A stretch of DNA of 64,000 nucleotides from Ignelater luminosus. Lineage: Eukaryota; Arthropoda; Insecta; Coleoptera; Elateridae. The stretch lies in assembly GCA_011009095.1 (NCBI GenBank), contig VTPC01005390.1:62001-126000 (forward strand). The letters run 5' to 3'. Of the stretch, positions 36,210 through 47,115 are shown piece by piece; position 1 is the first letter of the stretch, and every line of letters begins with the position of its first letter. The notes beneath the pieces were generated by a model. The model was not told where the DNA came from. It saw nothing but the letters and a program-made list of their open reading frames with translations, and ran no database searches. The position numbers and the translations under genes are program-made.

Positions 36210-37385
36210 CACTATGTCCAATTTGGGTGAAATTTCGGCCATGGGTATTTTTTGATCTTGGATGATAGAATGAGTGATTCTAAGTACGTTTCAACAGATT
36301 CATATGTAAAAAAGTTTAAATAATGCCTGTGGAACCGAGAAACCCAAAAAACCCGAATTTTGGTGTTTTCGGTTTTTGATGGTGATTTCAACAGTTTTAT
36401 TATCTGAGCATTTATCTCAATACCATGAGGTTAAATACCGATTTTCATTGAATTCCACAGGATAATTTCAGAGGAAATAAAATTTTTGTTAATCAAAAGG
36501 ATCAAGTTTGGACTAGCCTGGACATTTTGAGCGCGGGTTGGTGCAGAGTACTATTCAACCAAAACAATCCTTATCCTTTGTAGTGTCTTCCACTGCTACA
36601 ACTGACTCATTACATAGCGCCTTCACCACTGCATGCCACGCCCAGCACGCAGAGCCCAAGAAAAACTAGCAGCATTCACCAAAAGAAAAACCGTCAAAGG
36701 TGCAAACGTAATTATCAGAGATGTGTGGACGGCGTTTAAGGCATCTCAGGAAATGTCTCGTTTTGTGCAAGAAGCTGAGTCAATAGTAACACGACAGCAA
36801 AACTCAACATTTCCATCGTTACAAGCAGCAGCCCTGAGAAAGAGGTTAGAATATATTTATGACCAAATAAAAAGAAACTGGAAGCAGTCAGGATGTAGCA
36901 GACAGAAAGTTCTAACTTCCATCGCGGTGACAATTCGAGCATATTTGATGTCGTATATCTCCTAGCCGACTTGCTGCAACGAGTCAATTGTAGCAGTGGA
37001 AGATACTACAAGGAATAAGAGTTGTTTTGGTTAAATAGTACTCTGCGCTAACCCGCGACCAAAGTGTCCAGGCTAGTCCAAACTTGACTCTTCTGATTAA
37101 CAAAATTTTCATTTTCTCTGAAATTATACGGTGAAATTCAATGAAAATTAGTATTTAACCTCATCAGGTATTGAGATAAATGCTTAGACAATAAAACTGT
37201 TGAAATCACCAGGTAAAAACCGAAAACACCGAAATTAGGTTTTTTTGGGGTATTTTGGTTTCACGGGCTTTATTTAAACTTTTTTTACATCTGAATCTGT
37301 TGAAACTTACCTTAGAATCACTCATTCTATCATCCAAGATCAAAAAATACTCAAGATCGAAATATAATCCAAATTGGACATAGTG
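36210..37385. mobile_element. Transib transposon with long terminal repeats
   Basis: The element starts CACTATGTCCAATTTGG and ends CCAAATTGGACATAGTG. It is flanked on both sides by CGCCC (36205-36209 and 37386-37390). A CACWATG terminus plus a GC-rich 5-bp duplication is diagnostic of the Transib superfamily, the transposon group related to RAG1, whose termini resemble the RSS heptamer. The inverted arms are about 410 bp each (36210-36625 and 36965-37385). Only about 340 bp lie between them, with a 110-codon open frame. There is no room for a full RAG1-like transposase, so this is a non-autonomous derivative. It is inserted in locally GC-rich sequence. Confidence 0.8.
36633..36965 (+). CDS. 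Unrecognised 110-aa ORF inside the Transib element
   Basis: ATG at 36633 gives an uninterrupted 110-residue frame. It is basic at the N-terminus (MPRPARRAQEKLAAFTKRK), with predicted helical stretches and Gln/Arg-rich segments and no domain I can name. It occupies almost exactly the unique region between the two long inverted arms. It could be a remnant of the parent Transib coding region, a captured fragment, or chance. No splice signals or promoter support expression. Confidence 0.35.
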   Translation: MPRPARRAQEKLAAFTKRKTVKGANVIIRDVWTAFKASQEMSRFVQEAESIVTRQQNSTFPSLQAAALRKRLEYIYDQIKRNWKQSGCSRQKVLTSIAVTIRAYLMSYIS

Positions 37386-38520
37386 CGCCCTACGTTTGAG
37401 TAGGCATCCACGGTTCAGCAAAGCCTCAGGGAGAGAAGCGGTTATCGGTGCTTCCTATCATGCCTTTTCGGGACGCGGGGCAACCGTGACCTCAAAGTCC
37501 CTTTCCCGCCACTACCTACCTGTTGCTAATATCTATTTCACCTAAAAAAATACGTGCGTCACTCGTGTGGCCCAACCGAAACTTTCTACACGCCCTATTT
37601 TAGCGACGGTAGACTGATAGTCAAACAATAACTAAAACGATTTTTAATAAGTACATACGTGTAAGTTCATTTTAGAATTAACTTTTATTAATCTTACTAC
37701 TTACTTTATTAAAACTAGTAAACGGAAAATTGTGTAATTTTATTTCTTAAAAAACTGTTTTTGTTGTTTAAATGTAAACAAATGTCAATTTGAAAATTCA
37801 AATACGTTCGACATTTTTGAAACATGGCCTAAATTTACCTGCAATCACGTCTACTGTTTCTAGTCTTATCCTTGTCATACACCTTTTACTTAAATGGAAT
37901 GCTAATGGTTAAATATATATCTCTTTTTTCACCATACATTTTAAATAGGTGCGTGTTGTCTTTGATTAAAAATAAATCTGTGACGCATGTATCTCTTCAC
38001 GTGAAATAAATATTAGCTAGCTCTAGCTCCACAGCATGGGCGTGTGAAGCTGTGGTCCTGAACGCCGTTTGTATGCTCCATCACAAAAAATAAGGTTTCC
38101 TTTGCGAATTCAAGAGTCTCCTCCGCCTCCGCCATCATCGCTCACGACAGCCAATCTACTAAAAATTCTACGACGTCGACGTCCTCCATCTTAGTCGGCA
38201 TCCACTAACACTACACAACGTACTTTTTACCAACTTAACAATTTCACGCCGCGCTCCTCATCACCGAATAACAACGCCGGCTACATCAGCCGCTTTCATC
38301 AGTTGCAACACCGCGTCAAACCTAGTTGACACCAGAATTAAACAGGACATTCCAATTTGTATCTACGTTTGCGAAATCCTATCACACCTTCAGCACCACG
38401 GTCAAAGATATTCCACAGAGGAGTCTAAAATGGGAAAATAACACTGAGCTATTACTCTAGTTATGAGAAAAGATAGAGCTCAATTTCGGGCTGGGATAAT
38501 AGAAAACGCAACCTTAGGTT
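37386..38520. other. Spacer with GC-rich patches
   Basis: GC-rich sequence flanks the Transib element (36130-36209 and 37386-37610) and another GC-rich patch covers about 38040-38430. Both look like decayed coding sequence of a mobile element, with open runs interrupted by stops, but I recognise no domain. The segment between is AT-rich. Confidence 0.4.
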
Positions 38521-38559
38521 TACGTAAATGAACAAAAACATAAAACAGGACCCTTGACC

Positions 38560-39260
38560 ATAACTTACTTTAAGAAGTTTTAGATAAGAGGACAGCAAAT
38601 GTCGTCCATTTGCTTAAAAAAAATGCTTGAAGCTCCACTGTTAAGCCAATGATTCTTATTAAAGATAATACGACGTTCCCGTAGAAAACAGTTTGGAACT
38701 ACACGACAGCTTTTTGTAAGAAGTTTTCGGTAATGGAACATAGCAAAACCGACGGTAAGTCTCTGAAAATGAAAGCTAACAAAAATTCATAATTATTATA
38801 ACACTTTTTCAAAGATGTCGGTCGTTGGTTACAAGAAAGGCGCAAATTACAACCCATTAACTTATAGTAGTTCTTAGTAAGAACTTCCAGCACTGTTATC
38901 AAAAGCAATCTTTAATCATACAATCTTACTCTAAGAAAATCCTGGTGGTGGGAAATGTGCAAGTTACCTTTAAGAAGTTTCTGGCATCAGGTTCAAATGA
39001 GAGCAAAAACAAAACACTTCTGATGTTACGCTTGAGAGAAAACGCGAAAGAAAATAATCACCGTATTCTAGTCTACCTTAAGAAGATTTCCGGTTTGCTG
39101 TGTAAAACGAGATCTGAACTTAATGACAACCCTTCTCTCTACAACCAAGAAAATGTTTTCCTAACAAAAAACTTCTAACGTTAATGGTTTTGTCCAGAAA
39201 GAGTAATCACGCTGACGCTCTGCTGTCAGCAAAAAAAACCTTTTTAAAAGTGCTGCTTTG
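38560..39260. repeat. Decayed tandem-like array, region 2
   Basis: Repeats the motif seen at 29640-30560: TTACTTTAAGAAGTTTTAG near 38570, TTTTTGTAAGAAGTTTTCGG near 38710, TACCTTTAAGAAGTTTCTGG near 38967 and CTACCTTAAGAAGATTTCCGG near 39073. A further weak copy lies near 39675. The open frame at 38945-39178 falls inside the array and is not taken as a gene. Confidence 0.45.
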
Positions 39261-41779
39261 CCTTTAATAAAATTGATGTTTGTTGTAAACCGTCCAGCGG
39301 AACCGAAGAGAAACACAGGGCACTACTACTAAGCTCACGATAACGATAGTGATGTAGGAAGGTGACTTCTTTAAACGAGAATCGTAGCATAGCTCTGCTC
39401 TGCAAAGCAAAGAAATCCTAATTCGAAAAATAAACAAAAACTGAGTTTAGAACATCACTGGAACTTTGTCCTGAAATCTGTTTGTATGCTAAGCAAGACA
39501 TCTTTAACTTTGAAAATAAGCAATATAGATTAATTGTTAAAATTCACTATCTTATACAAATGGAAAAAAGCCAAACACATTTCACCCAATATCTCTATAC
39601 TATGATTTTCAGAGTTAGGTCTTTTTTTTTCGCAGGGCAGAACTGTCGAAGGCTGTATTAAATTGAGGTTAATTTCCTTCAGAAATTTCCGATTTCCGGA
39701 TGGTTACCCTCAAAAAGGAAGTCTAAGTAGTAACTGTGCTTGTTCCAAGAAGATTCCAGTTGTTTTTTATTAAGACTATATCTGACATTTTTTGCACTGC
39801 TTCTGTAAGAAAGTAAGAAACATGAAGCAATCGGAAAAAGTATAAGTACGTAAGGGATGGCCATTTGTGACAAGATAAGTTACATAATTGTGCATCATCT
39901 TGGAAAACTTTAAAAAAATTTACACCTCTTTATTTTTATTCTTGATCAGATATATTTACTACGCGATAAAAAATGTTTTTGTAAGTAATGAGTATCCTCG
40001 CCGTTCTTTAATTTTATGTAAGAAATTTAATTATTCATTGACATCCTAACATATTGACAAGTTTTTGTAATTTATTCATCAAATAAAAAATATTTCTAAG
40101 AATGTGTTGTATTGGAAAAATGTTGCATTTTAAAGTACAATTACATAATATGGCGACTGCATTGACGATATTGTAAGATTAATGAAATACCTTATGATAC
40201 AGTTATCGTGGTTTTTAAGAAAATTTGTAATTGCCGGAAAACTCGACAATAATATTGTAACGGTCTCCAAAGCATCTCTCAAATTTTAAAATGCACGCGT
40301 ACTTTCGGTTTGATCGTTCTGGCGCATAGAGTTTTTTTAAGAACTTTTCTTAAGTAGTTTCCTATTGAGAATCTACAATTCTACATTGAATTTTTTTTTA
40401 TCATCCACCAACTTTTATATATCTGCGTCAACTTAGTGTTGTTTAGAAATTCAGTAGGGGGTGTTTGATAATCAGGCGAGCTGAGTTCTTATCCCACTTT
40501 AATTTATTCTTTTGAAAGAGTGTTTGATTTGAATTTGATTTCTTTTATCTATTTTTCAAACAACCGTTAAGCCTATTAATAGCCGCTTGACCGTTTATCA
40601 TTCTAATTTCTATCTCATGAATCGAAAACTTGCTACAAAGACAGTTGTCAGTTTCTCCCGTTATCCCGATGGTACCATCTTGATCCATTCACGGATGAGA
40701 TCTTGACGCAACGTACCAGTACACTTCTTTCATATTATTAAAAAAAAACCTATTCTTCCTTCTTCTTTCATTCTTTTTTTCTCTTCTTTTTAAATAAAAT
40801 TAGAATTATTACATAATGTTTTTGTTCGACTTTAGTATTTTACACTGTTATTTATCAGATATTATAATTATACGTACAACTTATTTAATCAATTAATAAT
40901 TCAAGTTTTTAAATTTATACATTTTTTAAAGCATGACAGCACTACATTTAATTAAATTGAACCTACTATCAGTCTTTTACAATAAATATATTTAATAACT
41001 TTGTTTATATGTATGCATATATTTTTTGTTCTTGTTGGATAAAAATTTATTTATTATTAAAATCTGATACCCTTAAATCCTTATTTTCTTTTTTGTGCGT
41101 TTTTTCAGTTTTTTTGCAATTCTTTTGACAGTGGCTGACGCCCAATTTTTTTTTTCTTAACTGTGATGCAGCACCTAGAATGCTTCTTTAACCAGCGACC
41201 CGAAAGTGCCGATGAAGTGGATTGGTTGGCAGGCCCTTATGACTTTTTCATATTCGTACATTTTTTTCACCTTTTTTATTATGAACACTGCAGTACCTCC
41301 AAGCTTAGCGGGAAGTCAATGACTAATGCGTGTAGTGATGCATTTTCAACAGTGATAATACACCAATACAGGAGCTGTGTTATCAAAATACCGCAGATTT
41401 CCGCGAAATGTACTATTTCCTGAACATTCTGATAAGAACTCAAGACTAAAGATCAAGGGCTCTTATCTCTTGTTATAAATAGAAATTTTACCTAGTAGAA
41501 AGTTTCTGGAAAACGTAATTATGTGAAAATTAAGGTATTCATGATAATAAGTAGAGGTGTATTTTATTGGACAATTTATCAAAAAATTATAAAAATAAAA
41601 ATTAATTAATTCAATATAAATGAAACAAAAATTTTTTAAAGAATTTTCAAAAAGCAGTTAGAGCGATCTTGCACTAATTGTCGGTCTTTTCGGTAAGACT
41701 ATCGTTGCCAAGGTGGTTCTAAGTATTTCTGCATTTTTATTGGTTTGTAGAAATCGAGGTAATTTGTCATTTAATTACC
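39261..41779. other. Spacer, no convincing gene
   Basis: About 2.5 kb, very AT-rich, with a pyrimidine-rich run near 40745-40790. The 86-codon frame at 41163-41423 shows no domain. No repeat with defined ends was found. Confidence 0.45.
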
Positions 41780-42160
41780 AAAACTAAGAAGTTTGTCCTG
41801 CTAACACAGTCGTACTTAGGAGGAATAAAATTAGACCCACTTTTACCATCGGATAAATTATTTAGAAAATTATTACCATAGACACGATTACATCCATGGA
41901 AATACTTTCCTTAATAAATTTAGCCAATGATTGTAAAGATACGCAGACTTTTCATCTATTTTAAGACAAATAAAAATTATCCATTTTGTAATTATACTCG
42001 GTCGCACCACAATACAGTATGAGTGCAAAATTCTGAAATGTGATTTCTCAACGAAAATCGATGTTATATGACGGTAATACTCTATTCTCCAAGGAATTTC
42101 GATAGGTTAGGTCAAATAAGCTTTTCTCTAAGTTCAGAGTTCATGACTTTTTTTACATCG
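41780..42160 (-). repeat. Dispersed repeat, reversed copy
   Basis: Read on the minus strand it has the order CTTATTTGACCTAACCTA (near 42100) and, further along, TATTCCTCCTAAGTACGAC then TGTTAGCAGGACAAA (near 41790-41830). Both blocks recur in the same relative order on the + strand at 46765-47115. Together they form a widely spaced inverted pair of an old mobile-element fragment. Confidence 0.5.
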
Positions 42161-42469
42161 TTTTGAGATTTTCCATCTAAAACTCGTAAACAGTCAATTT
42201 TGTCTTCAGATTCGTGTTCCGGGTATCAATGAAAAACTCTCATACAGCGATGAGCATTGCCATAAACGCCTTATCATGGTCAGAAATGATAACAGGTGTT
42301 CAATTGAAAAAGTCATCAAGTTATCTTTGATTTTCTGTAAGAGGAAAATGCTACGAAAAAATGGACGTTATAGCTTCATTTGTACAAAACGCCACAACAC
42401 AAACAAAAATGACAAATTACAAATGACAGTTGTCAGATAATACCAAAAGCTAAACATTTTCTTAAATGA

Positions 42470-42930
42470 TTGCTTGCACTGTACAGCATAAAACGTTTTT
42501 AATTGAAAGTTATTTCTGTAATGAAATCAAGCTGAATGGAGAATGGGTTTATTCAATTCAAGACTGTATGGAGAAGTTCCAAAATAAATTTCCAAATTTG
42601 GCTAATAATTACATGCAATTTTAGAAAAAAACATTGGATATATTCATAAATATGCTTCGTGAAACTGGTAGTCTTTTATACAAACAAGGTAGTAGGACAG
42701 TCAGAAAACTTAGTGAAGAATGCTCGAGAAACAATGGAAAATGTTGCTTTTTGTGACCTTAACTTGTATCTTTCAAACACCACTACCAAACTTAACTACG
42801 TTGTAGAAACGAATTGGACAGAAATTTAGGAAAATAACGATAATCCAATAATGTTAGACAATGTGATAAGCGCTTTGCGACGTAGAACTTGTCAGTGCGT
42901 TAAAGAAGGTGGCTAGCATTTTCAACACCT
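42470..42930 (+). pseudogene. Tc1-like transposase remnant with core deleted
   Basis: The N-terminal HTH portion is recognisable from FLIESYFCNEIKLNGEW through the stretch ending NMLRETGSLLYKQGS. A shifted frame then gives NARETMENV. The segment LRRRTCQCV, with HFQHL close behind, near 42870-42925, matches the usual C-terminal end of such transposases. The catalytic DDE core between them is missing, and stops and frame changes are present. It is a dead internally deleted copy. The family assignment rests on remembered similarity to HTH-DDE transposases of insects. Confidence 0.6.
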
Positions 42931-43004
42931 ATTGTAATTTTAAAACATCTGTGAATGCAAAGCATAACCACAAAGACCTCCGTTTTGTTACTTTTTTTCA
43001 GACT

Positions 43005-43240
43005 TCAGCAGCCATTTTGACCATGTTCCCGAGGTGATATAAAAAAACTAAAAGTACACGTTTTTCTTATTTTTTGATGTAGAATACGATTCTAAAGTAA
43101 AAAAAATTTTTGAAAATTTTCCAATTTCCGGCCGCCATTTTGACCATTTTCCCGAGGAGTTATCAAAAAACGAAGATACCACGTTGTCTCTAGTTTTTGA
43201 TGTAGAATCCAAATCTGAAGTCAAAATTTCAGAATTTGAC
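43005..43240. repeat. ~120-bp tandem duplication
   Basis: Two units each begin with GCCATTTTGACCAT, then TTCCCGAGG, and continue to TTTTTGATGTAGAAT and a T/A-rich tail. A CAGACAGACAGAC-like tail follows at about 43250-43276. Such units are common in arthropod repetitive DNA. Confidence 0.75.
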
Positions 43241-44044
43241 AAAAAATGCAGACATACAAACATATAGACAGACAGACTTCGCAAATTCAGTAACGACTTC
43301 TTCGGAGTTGGTTAGAAATACAATACATTTAGATTTGTACTTTTTATTTTCCTTAAAGTCTTTTTTATGTTCGCATTTTCACAAACGCCTTTTTATGTAA
43401 GCTGCAAAAACTAATGACTAGTGAAATGTCATAAAATATGTGCATGCAAAAATCAAAACCCATTTGACAGCAATTAGATATCATTTTTCTAGGAAACAAA
43501 TAATCTAATACTTACTTCAAATTGCGTTAGAAATATCAAAGGTAACTTGATGACTTTTTTAATTTTGGAAATTTAAAAGCATCCCATCAACTAATCAGAA
43601 TACATGATCATAATGACCTTGCATTGTGCTGCTAATCAGTGTCAACTATTAACCAATACAATTTCGTTGGCACGTCGATCTACGTTTTGTTTGGTCATTG
43701 ATATCACATTTCAAAAGTTTAAACTTTGCTTTGCGTTAACTGTTGTACAAAATCGAATTTTCTAAAGTTACATGCACTGATCGTTTTATCACAACCTAAA
43801 TTTGGATCAATATCAAAAACGCCAATTGTGAAATTTCCGTACTGCTATTGATAGTTTCATTTTACCATGCTACCTTCATTCGTCTTCAAACGTTTGAATC
43901 TCTACGGTTTATTAGCAATTTAAAAATCAAGTTGGCCTTTTCAGTTACATTCAATAAAGCTTTTTTTGTAGCTGATACCTGACCATTTCTATCGAAAAAG
44001 AGAGATTCTGCAAAACTCTCCGTTTACAGCCAACTATAACGGTT

Positions 44045-44300
44045 CAGGGATGAACAAAATTCGATTTTTCGAAATATCGTAACCAAAAAACCATTTTCGG
44101 GATACGATCAAGAAACTCTTTCTTTGCTGATTCTACAACGCTGTACTATTACAAACCGCAATCACAGTTGACTACAATGATTGAAAGATGGTCAAAATTA
44201 GATTTTCTAAAATATCGGAACGAAAAAACAAACTCCAAACTCGACCCATATGTTGACTCATTAAGTACCATTCATGACAAAAGATGCCTCATCTCGATGG
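44045..44300. repeat. ~138-bp tandem duplication, diverged
   Basis: GATGAACAAAATTCGATTTT near 44049 and GATGGTCAAAATTAGATTTT near 44187 start two related units that continue with AAATATCG and an AACCAAAAAA/AACGAAAAAA run. The short open frame 44168-44404 lies inside and is not taken as a gene. Confidence 0.55.
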
Positions 44301-44960
44301 GACGTTCTGGAGATATGCCGGAAATCACGTCTCTCCCTAAATGTCGTGGTATGGGGGTGAAGAAATACAGAAGATCGAACAGTACCTACATCAATCTTGT
44401 TTAGGGGTATCTACTTAACACATATTTGCGTTTCGTTGCGATCGTTAGATTTTTTGGTATTTTTCGCTATTTTTCCAAAATGCCTTTTGTTTTTCATCAG
44501 CAAACTTTTGCATGTGAAGAACGTATGAGGTTTCCTATTTACAAATCCGCAAACGCGATTCGTTTACCTTTCTTTGCTATTGAGAAAAGGATTTTTACAA
44601 CTGGATTTGAGCCAATTTTCCATAAACTCTAAAGATGAAGTCTGGAAGATAAAATAAACTCGTTTTCCTGATTTTGTAAACATATTTCTATGTAGAACAA
44701 AACTCCTTGGTGCCATTTCGACATATTTGAAACATGGAATAGCCACTCTTGCTCACGTGCGTCTATGTATCAGAATTTGATCAAATATGAATGAGTAAGT
44801 AGGTTGATGGTCCCTAAAGACAGCGTGCCTATTATTGGTCCCTCAATGCTGAACACATGATCACAAGCAACTTTTGCAGTTTCTGGTGCTGTCATAATGC
44901 ACATTGTGGTTAAATATTTGAAACCCAACATGTGAGTGTTTTAACTTGATATGCTCAGTA

Positions 44961-46663
44961 GGGTGGGCCAAAAAAACAAAAAATTTTTTTTCAAGTCGTA
45001 ATACCGAGGAAAAGTTGCGAATTGGGGAGACTAAAAAGGGTTAAAAAAAAGAAATAAAATCGGTTTATATCTTCCGGTCGCGCATGTGCTCTAAAGTTTG
45101 CTGAAATTTGGAAAAATTCACATTTTTACGATAATTTTTAACATTTTTAAATTAGCCTCTTCCCAAAGGAATAGCTCAAGTTCTTATGTATTAGAACCAC
45201 AGAAAATAATGTTTAAATATTACTTATATCAGTCAACAACTTACTGTCCCACATTGCTTTCAAAGTTAATGAAATTTTGAAAAAAAATTACAAATAAAGG
45301 TAGATCATAGTTCAAGGAACAAAATTTCCACTATAAGGTCTCTATTTGGGTGGGAGGAAGGACGACACGTTAGTAGTAGGTCAAGCTCATTTGAAAAGGC
45401 TCCGTAGAGTAAAAAAGGAAAAGCATTACTCGCTAATTCAAGAACCTGGTTCAGTCTACATCGGCCATGCTACTTCAACTTCTGGAAGTTCTGAATATAT
45501 TGTCACTTCTATTATTTCTTATCTGTCTGGTCGGGGTATTTCTCTTGGAAAATTAATTGTCATAGGATGCGGTCGCACTGAGTTAATACAGGTTGGAAAA
45601 ACGGTCTGCTTCGCCGAATCGAAATACATTTGGGGAAACCGTTATAATGGGCAGTTTGCCTTCTCCATTTTAATGGACTGCCATTCCGGCATCTGTTTCA
45701 ATACCTAGACGGTAAATCAACGGGTCCGAAATCTTTGAGAGAGCCAATCGGTGAAAAGCTAAGTGACTGCGAAAAACGTCCAGTAATTCACTCAAGAGTA
45801 TTGGCTGTCAGATTCCTACAATATACAGCAGTAGACTAAATAAGGATCAGCAATATCTACTTGATCCTGGTCCCTTGTCACACTCGAGGTGGTTGACAAC
45901 AGCAAATCGAACTCTCAGATTGTACTTAAGTAAAGAAAGTTCCACGCCTAAACTTCAAGAAATAGTTGTATTTATTCTGAAGTCATACATGCCAATGTGG
46001 TTTAGTTTTAAAACAAGTAAATACTTTACAGACGGACCAAAACTTGTGTAGCAATCAATACAATCTTCAAGGTACCTGCCTGAAGATTTACGTAATATTG
46101 TCGACCCTGTGATAAAACTAAATGGCTTTTCTCGCTCATTCAAAACATTTAATGTTAGCCATGACACAAGATAATACAAAACACATAAGAGAGCTCGGAC
46201 TTCAACGAATTCTAAAGGCGAGACAGTTAGATCAAAAGAGAAGAACTATCAGAACATTCATGCCGCCAAAACTAAATTTCAAGGCTCAACACTACTCGAA
46301 AATAATTAACTGAACGGACTGTGATTTATCTTCTCTCCCATTATTAAAAGATATCAGTGACGATGAATTGAAATCACATATTCAAAGTAACTCAGCCTCT
46401 AATTGGGATATAACATTCCCAGTTCACACACAGGCAGTTGAAGGATCTCTTAAACTCGTGTCAGAAGCCTCAGGAAAAGTGGAGCTGAGTCTAGAGACGG
46501 TTTTATCAGAACGACTCTGCTGTCAAGGTCAACCATGCCTAACTTTGCCCATAAATCAGATTTCAAAGTACTTTCAGCTAAGAATGAGTTTTAGTCTCCC
46601 CAATTCGCAACTTTTCCGTGGTATTACGACTTGAAAAAAAATTTCTGTTTTTTCGGCCCACCC
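44961..46663 (+). mobile_element. 1.7-kb TIR DNA transposon, superfamily unassigned
   Basis: Ends GGGTGGGCCAAAAAAAC and GTTTTTTCGGCCCACCC, with the inverted repeat extending about 80 bp through CAAGTCGTAATACC and GTTGCGAATTGGGGAGACTA. TA flanks both ends (44959-44960, 46664-46665). The interior holds a decayed protein gene in + orientation (45346-46312). TIRs and internal gene together indicate an autonomous-type element that has lost function. I do not recognise the superfamily with certainty. Confidence 0.8.
45346..46312 (+). pseudogene. Decayed transposase-like gene in the 1.7-kb element
   Basis: An open segment (45346-45708) carries EPGSVYIGHATSTSGSSEY and the sequence up to KLIVIGC. A shift then leads into a frame with NTGWKNGLLRRIEIHLGKPL, LPFRHLFQYLDGKSTGP and KSLREPIGEKLSDC. 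Later pieces include SRWLTTANRTLRL-like sequence near 45885-45925 and HIRELGLQRILKARQ near 46170-46220. I know this motif order from a widespread family of uncharacterised, repeated proteins in aphids, beetles and cnidarians that behaves like a transposase. Frameshifts and stops break it in several places, and no intact frame longer than 120 codons remains. Confidence 0.6.
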
Positions 46664-46764
46664 TAATGTTCAGCAGAACTATTCCTTTTAACTTGAGTTA
46701 CAATTTTGCTGCAGGCAGCAAAATATAGTATCTTACTGCCCACGAGTTATAGATGAAAAACTTC

Positions 46765-47115
46765 AAAACAATAAGAAACCATGTAACTCATATTAGTCGT
46801 ATTATAGATTTTGAATTCAGAAGGAACGCTTATTTGATCTAACCTAGCGAAATGCCTATTTTAGTCGGATATTACTGATTTTTGTAGTAAGATTCTATTT
46901 CAGAACGTTTGCACATTTTTTCCAGGTATATAGTTTTTACATTATTTTATTTTATTCAAGCAGATAGCGGAATTCTATTGCCTTATAATCTCACAATTAG
47001 TCAAATTTATGCATACACATAGAGTGTTTTACTAAATTTATTCTGTTCCTCCTGAGTGCGATTCTGTTAGCAGAACAAAGCTTCCGGTTAAGTACAACTC
47101 AGGGCAACATTTTTT
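46765..47115 (+). repeat. Dispersed repeat, forward copy
   Basis: Contains ATGTAACTCATATTA, then CTTATTTGATCTAACCTAGC near 46830, and TGTTCCTCCTGAGTGCGATT then CTGTTAGCAGAAC near 47050-47080. It matches the reversed copy at 41780-42160 and the partial copy at 1-120. It starts about 100 bp outside the right end of the 1.7-kb transposon. Confidence 0.5.

Noticed and set aside
41163..41423. 86-codon frame as a small gene
   Set aside because: No recognisable domain, no splice partner and no conservation evidence.
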